Source: Caballeronia sp. INDeC2
Lineage (GTDB): Bacteria; Pseudomonadota; Gammaproteobacteria; Burkholderiales; Burkholderiaceae
Assembly (NCBI RefSeq): GCF_023631325.1
Contig: NZ_JALQDG010000040.1
Location: 124,001-188,000, forward strand
Direction: 5' to 3'
DNA length: 64,000 nucleotides
Part shown: positions 27,511 through 36,847 of the stretch, piece by piece
Layout of the letters: each line of letters begins with the position of its first letter
Position numbering within the stretch: the first letter of the stretch is position 1
Notes under the pieces: generated by a model
What the model saw: only the letters and a program-made list of their open reading frames with translations
Databases searched by the model: none
What the model was told of the DNA's origin: nothing
Position numbers and translations under genes: made by a program

Positions 27511-28071
27511 TCAGTCCTTTAGCGTATTCATCAAGTGCTGCTTCAGCTTGCCGAGCCGCTGATGCGTCTGCGATTTTTCATTCAGTTCGAGGCCGCCGAA
27601 CATTTCGACGACCCATTGCTCGTGCGCGGCCGCCATCTTGTCGAATGCGACGCGGCCCTGCGGCGTGAGACGCACGCTGATCGAGCGGCGATCGTTCGGA
27701 TCGGTATAACGCGAGACGAGCCCTTCTTTTTCGAGCTGATCCGTAATGCCCGTCACGTTGCCGCCGGTGACCATCATGCGGCGCGACAGCTCTGTCATCT
27801 TCAGGCCTTCCGGATGGCGTTCGAGCTGCGCCATCAGATCGAAACGCGGCAAGGTCGTATCGAACTCCATGCGCAGGCGCTTGCGTAATTCGGCCTGCAC
27901 GAGGTTCGTCGTCGTCAGCATGCGCAGCCACAGGCGCAATCCCATGTGGCTGTCGACGCCCGTGCTCATCTCCAGATCGACGACGTTCTCCGCGGGCTTT
28001 TCGATGCCCTTGCGCGGCGTTTTCGGCTCCGTCGTTGCGGTCGTTTTCTTGTTGCGTGCGGCGTGGGTCAC
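27511..28071 (-). CDS. MarR family regulator of the anthranilate-CoA operon
   Basis: A 186-residue winged-helix protein. The DNA-binding part is RFDLMAQLERHPEGLKMTELSRRMMVTGGNVTGITDQLEKEG followed by the wing with DPNDRRSISVRLT, which is characteristic of MarR. The GTG start at 28071 overlaps the stop of the SDR gene by 4 bases (GTGA), which sets the start. MarR regulators inside aromatic-CoA operons usually respond to the aryl-CoA. Its own target is probably the promoter at 31251-31279. The first 40 residues are a basic, lysine-rich tail. Confidence 0.9.
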   Translation of the reverse strand: MTHAARNKKTTATTEPKTPRKGIEKPAENVVDLEMSTGVDSHMGLRLWLRMLTTTNLVQAELRKRLRMEFDTTLPRFDLMAQLERHPEGLKMTELSRRMMVTGGNVTGITDQLEKEGLVSRYTDPNDRRSISVRLTPQGRVAFDKMAAAHEQWVVEMFGGLELNEKSQTHQRLGKLKQHLMNTLKD

Positions 28072-28829
28072 GTGACTTCTCCACCTGATACGGAAATGGA
28101 CTGGCCGTTCATCGAAGCGGAACCGGGCGCGCACAGCCATAGCACGGCGTGGGCGACTTCTTCCGGTTGCACGAAGCGGCGTTGCGGGTTGTGCCGCACG
28201 AGGGCATCGCGCGCGTCCTGTTCGCTGCGCGAGGTCTTCGACATGATCTGATCGAGCGACGCGCGCAGCAGTTCGGTTTCGGTATAACCGGGGCACACTG
28301 CGTTGACGGTGACGCCTTTCGTCGCGACTTCGGCGGCGAGCGCGCGTGTAAGTCCGATGACGCCGTGCTTCGCCGCGCAATAAGCGGCGACGTACGCATA
28401 GCCGATTTGCCCCGCCGTGCTCGCGACATTCACGATGCGGCCATAGCCGCGTTCGAGCATGGAAGGCAGCACGGCGCGCGTGCAGAAGAACACGCCGGTG
28501 AGGTTCACGTCGAGCATGCGTTGCCAGAGTGCGGCATCGGTATGCGTGAAGGGCGCGGCTTGCGCGTGGCCTGCGTTGTTGACGAGGATGTCGACGGGAC
28601 CGGCGCGCGAGAATGCCTCTTCTACTGCAGCTTCGTTCGTCACATCGACGCTGATGCACGCGACATCGCCATGAGCGCGCATGGCTTCGCGTTGTGCTTC
28701 GAGGCGCACGATATCGCGGCCCATCAAAGTGACGCGCGCTCCTGCCTGAGCGAGCGCCGCTGCGCAGGATGCGCCGATGCCGCTGCCGCCGCCCGTGATG
28801 ACCGCGTGCTTATTTGCGAGGGCCGTCAT
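28068..28829 (-). CDS. Short-chain dehydrogenase/reductase
   Basis: A 253-residue NAD(P)-dependent oxidoreductase of the classical SDR family. The cofactor motif TGGGSGIGASCA, NNAGHAQ and the catalytic YVAAYCAAKHG (Tyr and Lys) with the upstream serine in VASTAG are all present; the ending is NGQSISVSGGEVT. The chosen ATG at 28829 is two bases after the stop codon of the monooxygenase/reductase gene. It probably works as a 3-hydroxyacyl-CoA dehydrogenase in degradation of the opened ring. Confidence 0.9.
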   Translation of the reverse strand: MTALANKHAVITGGGSGIGASCAAALAQAGARVTLMGRDIVRLEAQREAMRAHGDVACISVDVTNEAAVEEAFSRAGPVDILVNNAGHAQAAPFTHTDAALWQRMLDVNLTGVFFCTRAVLPSMLERGYGRIVNVASTAGQIGYAYVAAYCAAKHGVIGLTRALAAEVATKGVTVNAVCPGYTETELLRASLDQIMSKTSRSEQDARDALVRHNPQRRFVQPEEVAHAVLWLCAPGSASMNGQSISVSGGEVT

Positions 28830-28831
28830 GA

Positions 28832-31216
28832 TCAGACCGTTCCTTCGGCGCGTTGCACGCGTTCCTGTGGCGTGAGGCGCGCATTGTCGGCGGCCAGCGC
28901 GCGCTCGCGTTCGAGATTGCGTTCGAGTTGCGATTTGGCGGCGGTGTATTGCTTCGGCCATGCGATATCGAAGTAACCGATCTTCGCGGCTTCGTTCAAT
29001 GTCCACGATGGGTTCGCGAGATGCGGACGCGCCACCGCGCAGAGGTCCGCGCGTCCCGCCGCGATAATGCTGTTCACGTGATCCGCTTCCGATATCGCAC
29101 CGACTGCGATCGTCGCGATACCCGCTTCGTTGCGGATGCGATCGGCGAACGGCGTCTGGAACATGCGGCCATACACGGGCTTTTCCTGCTTGCTGACCTG
29201 TCCCGACGACACGTCGATCATGTCCGCGCCCGCTGCCTTGAATGCGCGTGCGATCTCGACAGCATCGTCGGGCGTCGTGCCGCCATCGACCCAATCGTGC
29301 GCGGAGATGCGGACGGACACCGGCTTGTCTTGCGGCCATGCCGCGCGCATCGCCGCGAATACTTCGAGCGGATAGCGCAGACGATTTTCGAGCGAGCCGC
29401 CGTATTGATCGGTGCGATGATTCGTCAGTGGCGACAGGAAGCTCGACAGAAAATAGCCATGCGCGCAGTGCAGTTCGAGCCAGTCGAAGCCCGCTTGCGC
29501 GGACATTTCGGTGGCCCGCACGAATTGCGCTTTAATCTCGCGCAGTTCTTCATGCGACGCCTCGCGCGACCATTGGCTCACGCCTCGCACATACTGTTGC
29601 GGCGAGGCGGACACGAGCGGCCAGTTGCCATCGACAAGCGGTTGATCGATGCCTTCCCAGCTCACGCGCGTCGATGCCTTCGCGCCTGCATGACCGAGCT
29701 GCATGCCGATCTTCGCATCCGACTGCGCATGCACGAAATCGACGATGCGCGCCCAGGCGGCAAGATGCTCCGGCGCGTACATGCCGGGACATCCCGGCGT
29801 GATGCGCGCTTCGGGCGATACGCACGTCATCTCCGTCATCACGAGCGCTGCGCCGCCCATCGCGCGCGCGCCGAGATGCATCAGGTGATAGTCGCCCGCG
29901 AGGCCATCGACGGCGGAATACTGCGCCATCGGCGATACGACCACGCGGTTCTTCAGCGTGACGCCGCGCAGCTTGAACGGCGTGAACATCGGCGGCACGG
30001 AACGTTGCTGCGCATCGCGCTCGATACCCGCGCGGGCAGCGAGCCAGTCTTCGAAGGAGGCGAGATAGCGCGCATCGCGTTCGCGCAGATTTTCATGCGA
30101 GATGCGCTGCGAGCGCGTGAGCAGGGAATACGCGAACTGCTCGGGTTCGAAGGTAGCGTAACGGTCCACATGCTCGAACCATTCCGTCGAATTGCGGGCG
30201 GCGTTCTGGATACGCAGGACATCGACGCTGCGCACCTGCGTGTAATGCGCGAGCGCGCCTTCGAGATCGCCGTGCTGTCTTGCAAATGCAGTGTCGATGC
30301 TGTTCGCGAGTTCGATCGCGTCTTCGAGCGCGAGCTTCGTGCCCGAACCGATGGAGAAGTGCGCGGTATGCGCCGCATCGCCCATCAGCACGATGGGCGT
30401 GCGTTTGCCGTTCGCGCCATCGCGCCAATGCACCCATTCGCGATTCACCACGCGCGGAAAGCGGATCCATTGCGCCGAGCCGCGCAAGTGCGTGGCGTTC
30501 GATATCAGCGCATGGCCGTCGAGATACTTCGCGAAGAGCTTCTCGCAAAACGCTATGCCGTCTTCCTTGCTCATGTCGGCGAGGCCGGCCGCGCGCCATA
30601 CACGCTCGGGCGCTTCGACGATGAACGTCGACATGCTGTCATCGAAACGATAGGCATGCGCCTGAAACCAGCCCCATTCGGTCTTTTCGAACGCGAACGT
30701 GAAGGCGTCGAAGCACTTGTTCGTGCCGAGCCACACGAAGCGGCAATCGCGCAGATCGATGTCCGGTCGATACGTCGATGCGTATTTTTGCCGGACCGCG
30801 CTGTTTGCGCCGTCGCTCGCGATGACGAGGTCGGCGTCATAGTCTTCGTCGTTCAGGACTTGCGTTTCGAACACGAGTTTCACGCCGAGTTCTTCGCAAC
30901 GCGCCTGCAGGATATTCAGCAGACGTTTGCGGCCGATGCCGCAGAAGCCATGTCCCGACGAGCGGATCGTGCGGCCGCCGATGTGGACTTCGATGTCGTC
31001 CCAGTGATTGAAGGCATCGAGGATGGCGCCGGCGCTTTGCGGGTCAGCCGCGCGCAGGTTGCCGAGCGTCTGGTCGGAGAACACGACGCCCCAGCCGAAC
31101 GTGTCGTATGGGCGGTTGCGCTCGACGACGGTGATGTCGTAGCCGGGGTGGCGGTGCTTCATCAAAAGCCCGAAATACAGGCCCGCCGGGCCTCCGCCGA
31201 TGCAGACGATGCGCAT
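28832..31216 (-). CDS. Bifunctional 2-aminobenzoyl-CoA monooxygenase/reductase (salicylyl-CoA 5-hydroxylase type)
   Basis: A 794-residue flavoprotein that joins two enzymes. Residues 1 to about 380 are an FAD monooxygenase (MRIVCIGGGPAGLYFGLLMK, later GDAAHTAHFSIGSGTKLALEDA). Residues about 400-760 are an Old Yellow Enzyme domain starting MFTPFKLRGVTLKNRVVVSP, with HCAHGYFLSSFLSPLTNHR and the flavin-binding QYGGSLENR. The fused pair hydroxylates and then reduces the ring of 2-aminobenzoyl-CoA, a hybrid aerobic pathway first described in Azoarcus evansii. The ATG at 31216 has GGAGAG in front; an upstream reading of 21 codons is not part of the gene. It is the first gene of the operon. Confidence 0.9.
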   Translation of the reverse strand: MRIVCIGGGPAGLYFGLLMKHRHPGYDITVVERNRPYDTFGWGVVFSDQTLGNLRAADPQSAGAILDAFNHWDDIEVHIGGRTIRSSGHGFCGIGRKRLLNILQARCEELGVKLVFETQVLNDEDYDADLVIASDGANSAVRQKYASTYRPDIDLRDCRFVWLGTNKCFDAFTFAFEKTEWGWFQAHAYRFDDSMSTFIVEAPERVWRAAGLADMSKEDGIAFCEKLFAKYLDGHALISNATHLRGSAQWIRFPRVVNREWVHWRDGANGKRTPIVLMGDAAHTAHFSIGSGTKLALEDAIELANSIDTAFARQHGDLEGALAHYTQVRSVDVLRIQNAARNSTEWFEHVDRYATFEPEQFAYSLLTRSQRISHENLRERDARYLASFEDWLAARAGIERDAQQRSVPPMFTPFKLRGVTLKNRVVVSPMAQYSAVDGLAGDYHLMHLGARAMGGAALVMTEMTCVSPEARITPGCPGMYAPEHLAAWARIVDFVHAQSDAKIGMQLGHAGAKASTRVSWEGIDQPLVDGNWPLVSASPQQYVRGVSQWSREASHEELREIKAQFVRATEMSAQAGFDWLELHCAHGYFLSSFLSPLTNHRTDQYGGSLENRLRYPLEVFAAMRAAWPQDKPVSVRISAHDWVDGGTTPDDAVEIARAFKAAGADMIDVSSGQVSKQEKPVYGRMFQTPFADRIRNEAGIATIAVGAISEADHVNSIIAAGRADLCAVARPHLANPSWTLNEAAKIGYFDIAWPKQYTAAKSQLERNLERERALAADNARLTPQERVQRAEGTV

Positions 31217-31250
31217 GCTTGCTCTCCGACTGTTGTCTCCTCGAGTAGGT

Positions 31251-31279
31251 AATTTAGGGTTTGATAGTTTAGATGTCAA
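31251..31279 (-). promoter_or_regulatory. Sigma70 promoter of the anthranilate-CoA operon
   Basis: On the minus strand a perfect -35 box TTGACA (31279-31274) and a -10 box TAAATT (31256-31251) are separated by exactly 17 bases. The expected start of transcription is about 31244, leaving a leader of roughly 28 bases with GGAG before the ATG at 31216. MarR control through this region is inferred. Confidence 0.8.
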
Positions 31280-31324
31280 GTAAATGGTGAGGCGAACTGG
31301 TGTTCGAATCGGAGATTCCCCCTT

Positions 31325-32284
31325 TTACCAGTTCCTGGATGCGATCAGCGTCTTCACCTGCCCCGCAACGATCCTGTATCCGGCGTCGTTGAGATGCACC
31401 GGGTCGGAACGCAACGAAGTCGGCGGGATGTTGTGGTTGTGATCCACGACGTCCTGGGGAAGGTTCGGGTCGTACGAACTGACGAGCACGGTTTCGACGT
31501 CGATGAAGTTATCCGGATACGCCGTTTTCAAGGACGCGTTGAGATCGTCGATATATTTCGCGGCCTCGCCGCCGATATATTCGTCGCTGAAATCGCCCTT
31601 GGTGATCGAAAGCACCGCGAAGTGCGCGCCAGCTGGCTTGAGCCACTGCACGATAGACTTCACGTCCGCAATCACAGTCTGCTCGTCGAAGGCATTGTTG
31701 CGACCGACCCAAATGATCGCGGTCCACATGTCATAACCCTCCGCGTCGGCAAGGAATGCCGATCCAGCGGAACACGGCACAGCCGATCCGGCGCTGTCAC
31801 GCGTGAAGCTATAGGTTTCGGTCGTCGAAGGCGGGCCGCCGTCCGCCGTCCGCTGGAGCGCGCCATGTACCGAACAGAGCGTTCCCGGCTTGCTGCGAGC
31901 GGCGTCATCGGCGGGTGTCGACAACAGATCGATCGACAGGCTCGATAAACGGACCGCCGTGTTGCTTGCCGGCAGCGCGTTGCCGTCGAGCGTCACTGAG
32001 GATGGCAGTGCTCCGACCCGCGCTGCAATTTGCGTCGATGTTTGTCCTCCGATGCCGAGGTTAGCGTAGGGACGATTATTTAGCATGCCGGACAATATTG
32101 CAGGATAACCTCCGCTATCCGAACCGACTCCCTGCGTGAGGCTATCGCCGATCGCGACCAGGTTCGGCGATGAACGCGCGGCAGCGACCGCGGTACTTGC
32201 GACGCCAGAAGAAGTGTCGCCACCGCAGGCAGTCAGCAGCGAACTGGCGGCGATTGCCGTCAAAAATGCTTGAGTCCGGTTCAT
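31325..32284 (-). CDS. SGNH/GDSL-type esterase, lipoprotein
   Basis: A 319-residue exported hydrolase. The signal peptide ends at the lipobox LLTAC, so the protein should be lipid-anchored. Serine-hydrolase blocks are seen in order: GDSLTQGVGSDSGGYP (block I), GIGGQT (block II), WVGRNNA (block III, Arg-Asn-Asn where Gly-x-Asn-Asp is usual) and DPVHLNDAGY (block V with Asp and His). The ATG at 32284 is supported by AGAGGAG. It is divergent from the STAND regulator gene. Its substrate, an ester lipid or acetylated polymer, is not evident. Confidence 0.87.
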   Translation of the reverse strand: MNRTQAFLTAIAASSLLTACGGDTSSGVASTAVAAARSSPNLVAIGDSLTQGVGSDSGGYPAILSGMLNNRPYANLGIGGQTSTQIAARVGALPSSVTLDGNALPASNTAVRLSSLSIDLLSTPADDAARSKPGTLCSVHGALQRTADGGPPSTTETYSFTRDSAGSAVPCSAGSAFLADAEGYDMWTAIIWVGRNNAFDEQTVIADVKSIVQWLKPAGAHFAVLSITKGDFSDEYIGGEAAKYIDDLNASLKTAYPDNFIDVETVLVSSYDPNLPQDVVDHNHNIPPTSLRSDPVHLNDAGYRIVAGQVKTLIASRNW

Positions 32285-32631
32285 GGTGTCTCCTCTGGAG
32301 TAATTGTCGGCACTGCGCATGCGAGCGTACTTTCTGGAAACGGACGCGTACCCTTTCGACGGAAATCGCCAAGACCTTGTCGCGGAACATCGGGTCTGGC
32401 GCCGCCATGTCCGTCTGCCGATCGAGCGTTCGTCGTCGTAATAGTGAAAACATCACAAAATTGAGTCGAATTTGACAGACACGATGCACTCGTTGCAGGA
32501 AAAATATCGACTTGGAGCTTGCAATGGTTCCTTGAATGGCGGATTGACTGCGCGGCTCACGATGCCGCGTAAGGTGATGCCTCGTTGCAGCGGGGACCGC
32601 GAAGCATCGCACTGACCTTGGACTCGCAGCT
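32285..32631. other. Divergent intergenic region without a gene
   Basis: This 347-base stretch lies between two divergent genes (esterase and STAND regulator). It is clearly richer in A+T around 32430-32520 than the flanking genes, as expected for two promoters. No open reading frame with coding character, hairpin terminator or clear -35/-10 pair is evident. Confidence 0.5.
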
Positions 32632-35600
32632 ATGATCCGCATCGGCTCACTGGACGTCGATCTCGAACGCAGACAGTTGTCGCGCAATGGTGCGCCGGTG
32701 CAAGTGGGTGGCCGCGCGTTCGACGTGCTCGCCGTGCTGATCGAAGCGCGGGGCGAACTGGTATCGAAGAATGATCTGTTGAGACAAGTGTGGCCGCATA
32801 CGGTCGTCGAAGAAAACAATCTTCACGTTCATCTGTGCCGCTTGAGAAGCCTGCTAGGCGAAAGCCGCGGCCTTCTTCAGATGATATCCGGACGCGGTTA
32901 TCGACTCTCCCGCGCAATGCCGCACGAGCGTTCGACGCAAGCGGAGGCCGAGCACCTTGTTCCGAATAACCTGCCGTCGAATGCGAGCGAGATCATCGGG
33001 CGCGATGACGCGATTATCGAGATCATCGACTCGCTCGGGTCTGGGAAGCATGTCACGCTGATCGGCGCCGGCGGAATCGGCAAGACGAGACTCGCCGTCG
33101 AAGTCGGACATCGGGCGCTGAAGTTGTTCCCGGACGGCGTCTATCTGATTTCGCTCGCATCCGCAACGGACTATGAAAGCATGCTGGACGCAGCGTCGAG
33201 GGCAATGGGCATCAATCCGTTAGAGGGTCCGCTCTCGCTCTCGCGCATTGGCGAGGAAGTGGGCGGACCTCGAATACTCTTCGTGCTCGACAATTGCGAG
33301 CAGATAGCCGGAGCCGCTGGAGAGTTGGCGGAATCGCTTATCGGCCTTGGCGATGAGACACGCGTTATCGCGACCAGCCGGGAACTGCTCAAGGTCGCCA
33401 ACGAAAGAGTCTATCGGGTAGAGCCGTTGCACGTGCCGGCGCGGGCTGATCCAGAGCACGATACTGTGCAATGCGGCGCCGTGCAGTTGTTTCTCTCGCG
33501 TGCTCGCGCAATCGATCCGCTTTTCCCATCCGACGAACGTAGTGTTGAATTGATTCACACAGTCTGTCGCCGTCTTGACGGCATCCCTCTTGCGATCGAA
33601 CTCGCCGCGGCGCGCGCGACGATTCTCGGTCTGGAAACCTTGGCTTCACTTCTCGATGACCGGTTTCGCGTACTGACCGGCGGAAATCGTTCCGCATTGC
33701 CGCGTCATCAAACGCTCAGGGCGACGTTCGATTGGAGCTATGCACTGCTCGATCAGACAGAGCGCGCCACACTTCGACGTTTGAGCATATTCTCCGCGGG
33801 CTTTACGTTGCCGGCCGCTATCGCAGTAGTGGCCGATGGCTCGGTGGACGAATACGCCATCATTGAGGCAGTGTCGGGTCTTGTCGAGAAGTCATTGATC
33901 GTAGGGCCTAGCGGCGGGAATGCGGTCGTGTATCGGCTGCTCGAAACCACACGCGCTTATGCACTCGAAAAACTCGATCACAATGGCGAGAGACGCACGG
34001 CGAGATTGAGCCATGCAAGATATCTCGCGACACTGCTCGGCGATGCGTCGGATGCAGCCTTGTCGCGGAATTCCTGGGCATGGCAGCGCAACATGCGCGA
34101 ACTGCTCGACGACGTGCGTGCGGCGCTCACATGGGCGCTCTCGTCGCAAGGAGATAAATGCATTGGCGAGACGCTTTCGGTTCGCTTCGTGCGGCTTCTG
34201 TTCGAGCTATCGTCGGTCGACGAATGCTGCTCGTGGGCGCGTCGATCGATCGAGGCAATACAAAATTGGCCTGATGCCATCGGCACGCGAAGTTCGAAGC
34301 GCGTCTGCATGGAATTGAAGGCAACGCTTGCGGCGGCGCTCGTCTACGTGCAAGGTCCGGGTAACAGAACGAACGAGCTTTGGTGCGAGGTGCTGTCGCT
34401 GGCGATTGCATTCGATGACCGGAACTTCGAGGCGCGCGCGCTATGGGGCTTGTGGAACGCTGCCCAGAGCGCCGGCGACGCTCATGACGCTCTTTCATTT
34501 GCGAAGCGCTTCAGGGCGCTGGAGCAGCAAGCTTGCGAGGGCGATGGAAGTAAGACCAATGGCGACCGGCTGCTTGGATACCGCATCGTCGGAATCGCTT
34601 CGCACTACGCGGGCAACCAGCACGAGGCATACACCGCATTGCAACGCTTTCTATTGCGCGCGCAGGGTGTGCGGTCATGGATGCCGCTGGGCCGCTCGAT
34701 CGATCAGCAGGTCGTTGGCAACGCCACGTTCGCGCGTGTGTTGTGGATGAAGGGAGAACGCGACGAAGCACTGCGGCTCGCCGAACAGTGCTTAACCGGC
34801 GCGCTCGCGCAGGAGCAGGCGATCGTCATCTGTTACGTATTGATCGAAGCGGCTATTCCTGTCGCGCTGTTATCGGACGAGCGGGAGCGCGCAGCGGAAG
34901 CCATAGGCACGTTGCACGAGATCTCGACTCGCATGGGCCTGAACATCCCGCAGGCATGCAGCCGCGCGTTTCTTGGATATCTTGCATCGCTCAACGACAT
35001 TAATTCTCCGCAGTTACGTGAATTCGCCGATGCAATGACAAAACTCGATGCGCTCGGCTTCCACTCGCCGACTGCGATGCTCATCGGTCAGTACGCGAAC
35101 GCGCTGGGACGAACGGGCAGGAGAGACGAAGCTATCACGCTAGTCGCTCGTACCTTGGAGCGCTTCGAGGAAACCGGGGACATGTGGTTCGCTAGCGAGC
35201 TCTATCGCATTCGCGGGGAGTTATCGATCAGTGACCCACTCGATCTCAACAGGTCTTCGATTCACGGCCCCATAACCGATGCCGAAAGATATCTCGTCAA
35301 GGCATTGGATATTGCAGTGAGCCAAGGGGCGTCATCGCTACAACTGCGAGCAGCTCTAAGTCTTGCGCTGTTCAGGTACACGGAAGGCGATTACGTGCGG
35401 GCTCGCAGCGTGTTAGAACCGGCGTGCGCATTGTTTCCCGGGGGCCGGGAATGGCCGGATTATCAGGAAGCCATGCGCTTGCTGCAAGCCATACAGAAAG
35501 CGAGCGTGTCACGGTCGGGTAATCCCGACGCGCTGCACGTTCGCAGTGCGGCCTCGTATGTCGATGCGTACGGTCTGGATGCACAGCCGTTCGCCGTATT

Positions 35601-35673
35601 TGGTGGGACAAACGGCGGCGAGTTGGTTAGCGACTGGTGTCTTGTGCAGGATAGTCGCGGTCGAGAAAGATGA
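32632..35673 (+). CDS. STAND ATPase transcriptional regulator with OmpR-type winged helix
   Basis: A 1013-residue cytoplasmic regulator. Residues about 1-95 are an OmpR/PhoB-type winged helix (GGRAFDVLAVLIEARGELVSK through ISGRGYRLSR). Residues about 110-400 are an NB-ARC-like NTPase with P-loop LIGAGGIGKTRLAVE, Walker B RILFVLDNCEQ and the sensor ATSRELL. LDGIPLAIELAAARA is the conserved GxPLA-type motif. The C-terminal 600 residues are helical, TPR-like, probably the signal sensor. Such proteins are common in Burkholderiaceae as one-component activators that open on ligand binding. The target genes are unknown; the divergent esterase is a candidate. Confidence 0.87.
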   Translation: MIRIGSLDVDLERRQLSRNGAPVQVGGRAFDVLAVLIEARGELVSKNDLLRQVWPHTVVEENNLHVHLCRLRSLLGESRGLLQMISGRGYRLSRAMPHERSTQAEAEHLVPNNLPSNASEIIGRDDAIIEIIDSLGSGKHVTLIGAGGIGKTRLAVEVGHRALKLFPDGVYLISLASATDYESMLDAASRAMGINPLEGPLSLSRIGEEVGGPRILFVLDNCEQIAGAAGELAESLIGLGDETRVIATSRELLKVANERVYRVEPLHVPARADPEHDTVQCGAVQLFLSRARAIDPLFPSDERSVELIHTVCRRLDGIPLAIELAAARATILGLETLASLLDDRFRVLTGGNRSALPRHQTLRATFDWSYALLDQTERATLRRLSIFSAGFTLPAAIAVVADGSVDEYAIIEAVSGLVEKSLIVGPSGGNAVVYRLLETTRAYALEKLDHNGERRTARLSHARYLATLLGDASDAALSRNSWAWQRNMRELLDDVRAALTWALSSQGDKCIGETLSVRFVRLLFELSSVDECCSWARRSIEAIQNWPDAIGTRSSKRVCMELKATLAAALVYVQGPGNRTNELWCEVLSLAIAFDDRNFEARALWGLWNAAQSAGDAHDALSFAKRFRALEQQACEGDGSKTNGDRLLGYRIVGIASHYAGNQHEAYTALQRFLLRAQGVRSWMPLGRSIDQQVVGNATFARVLWMKGERDEALRLAEQCLTGALAQEQAIVICYVLIEAAIPVALLSDERERAAEAIGTLHEISTRMGLNIPQACSRAFLGYLASLNDINSPQLREFADAMTKLDALGFHSPTAMLIGQYANALGRTGRRDEAITLVARTLERFEETGDMWFASELYRIRGELSISDPLDLNRSSIHGPITDAERYLVKALDIAVSQGASSLQLRAALSLALFRYTEGDYVRARSVLEPACALFPGGREWPDYQEAMRLLQAIQKASVSRSGNPDALHVRSAASYVDAYGLDAQPFAVFGGTNGGELVSDWCLVQDSRGRER

Positions 35674-35870
35674 AGGGCCGGAAAACGTTATGCGATTGCG
35701 TTAATCAAATTTAAGAACTCTTAGCGACCGTTCGACCTACACTCGAATAGGCGTCCCGTTCGTGGAGCGACTATTCACTCCTGGTTACAACAGAGAGGCG
35801 CAATGCTTTCTGCTTGGACTGTAGAGGCGGCCACCAAGCGGGCATCAGGGTGATCGAACAAGGAGAAACA

Positions 35871-36512
35871 ATGACGGCGCGGGTCGCGGGAGTCGAGATA
35901 CCGGACAGCGAGATGGCGCGGCGGGCGGTCGCCCTCGTCAGGCAGGAAATGCCGGATGTTCTACTCGGCCATGCATTCCGCGTGTTCCTGTTCGCGTCTC
36001 TTATAGGCCGTTACAGGAAGGCGGATTATTCAGCCGAACTGTTGTTCGTTGCGGCCACATTTCATCATCACGGGCTCGCGCCGTGTTTCGGCCGGTCTAA
36101 TCGGCGGTTCGAATTGGACAGCGCCGATGCCGCATGCAAGTTTTTACAGCTGCATGGGATATCCGGGCCGGAATTGCGCAATGTCTGGTACGCGATCGTG
36201 CTGCATTCGACATTCGGTCTGGATAGTGTCGACTCCTCGCTCGTCAGCTTATTGCGTGCTGGCGTCGAAACGGACCTGATGGCGTTGCATTTCGACGAGA
36301 TATCGAATGTCGATCGTGCCGCAGTGGTACGTGCGTATCCGCGTGAACCTGCGTTCAAGTCGCAAGTAATCAACGCGCTGGCCGACGGCATGGTGTGGCG
36401 GCCGGAAACGACCTTTGGCAATGTCAATGCTGATGTGCTGGAGCGCTGTAACCCGGACTTCAGCCGGATCAATTTCTGCGGTCTGATTCTAGGATCGCAA
36501 TGGGATGATTGA
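35871..36512 (+). CDS. HD-domain (cyanamide hydratase-like) protein with altered HD motif
   Basis: A 213-residue protein with the helical architecture of HD hydrolases. His34 in LLGHAFRVF and the block around residues 58-68 line up with the metal site, but the canonical His-Asp pair reads His65-His66 in AATFHHHGLAP. RFELDSADAACKFLQ and VWYAIVLHST follow as in cyanamide hydratase-like relatives; the C-terminus TTFGNVNADVLERC is also typical. The ATG at 35871 follows AAGGAGAAACA. It opens the block of small hydrolase, membrane and VOC genes and is convergent with the first XapX gene. Catalytic capacity is doubtful. Confidence 0.75.
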   Translation: MTARVAGVEIPDSEMARRAVALVRQEMPDVLLGHAFRVFLFASLIGRYRKADYSAELLFVAATFHHHGLAPCFGRSNRRFELDSADAACKFLQLHGISGPELRNVWYAIVLHSTFGLDSVDSSLVSLLRAGVETDLMALHFDEISNVDRAAVVRAYPREPAFKSQVINALADGMVWRPETTFGNVNADVLERCNPDFSRINFCGLILGSQWDD

Positions 36513-36540
36513 GAACTGGCGGAACACGTAAGCGCCCATC

Positions 36541-36726
36541 TTATCTTGACAACAGCGACGTGCTCATCAGGATCTGATGTCCCATTGGGATGAGTTGCGC
36601 GCCAATCACCATCCCCAGCAATCCGACAAGAGCGATGATAGGCGGCGCCGGCGAACGCACGCGAACGACGCTGTATATGACGCCGGCTAAAAGACCGGCG
36701 AGAAGGGAAAAAATATAAGATTCCAT
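36541..36726 (-). CDS. XapX domain membrane protein
   Basis: A 61-residue protein with two hydrophobic helices of the XapX (DUF1427) family, with the hallmark RSPAPPIIALVGLLGMVIGAQ. It starts at ATG 36726 (MESYIFSLLAGLLAGVIYS). Its function is not known; XapX proteins occur beside YcaC-like hydrolases and amidohydrolases. It lies 121 bases downstream of the YcaC-type gene on the same strand and has a paralogue at 37800. Confidence 0.85.
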   Translation of the reverse strand: MESYIFSLLAGLLAGVIYSVVRVRSPAPPIIALVGLLGMVIGAQLIPMGHQILMSTSLLSR

Positions 36727-36847
36727 TAACTGAAGTTCAACAGTTGAAACTGCGACGTAGCGAACGGTGAGGTGCGGGCATCGACGGGCCGGCAGCAAAA
36801 ACAAGCGTCTCCGCTGCGAGCCCGTCACATTGCGGATGCAAGGGCGC

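Noticed and set aside
28853..31252. A 799-codon plus-strand frame over the fused monooxygenase/reductase
   Set aside because: Antisense shadow; the minus-strand protein carries all flavin-binding motifs and fits the operon.
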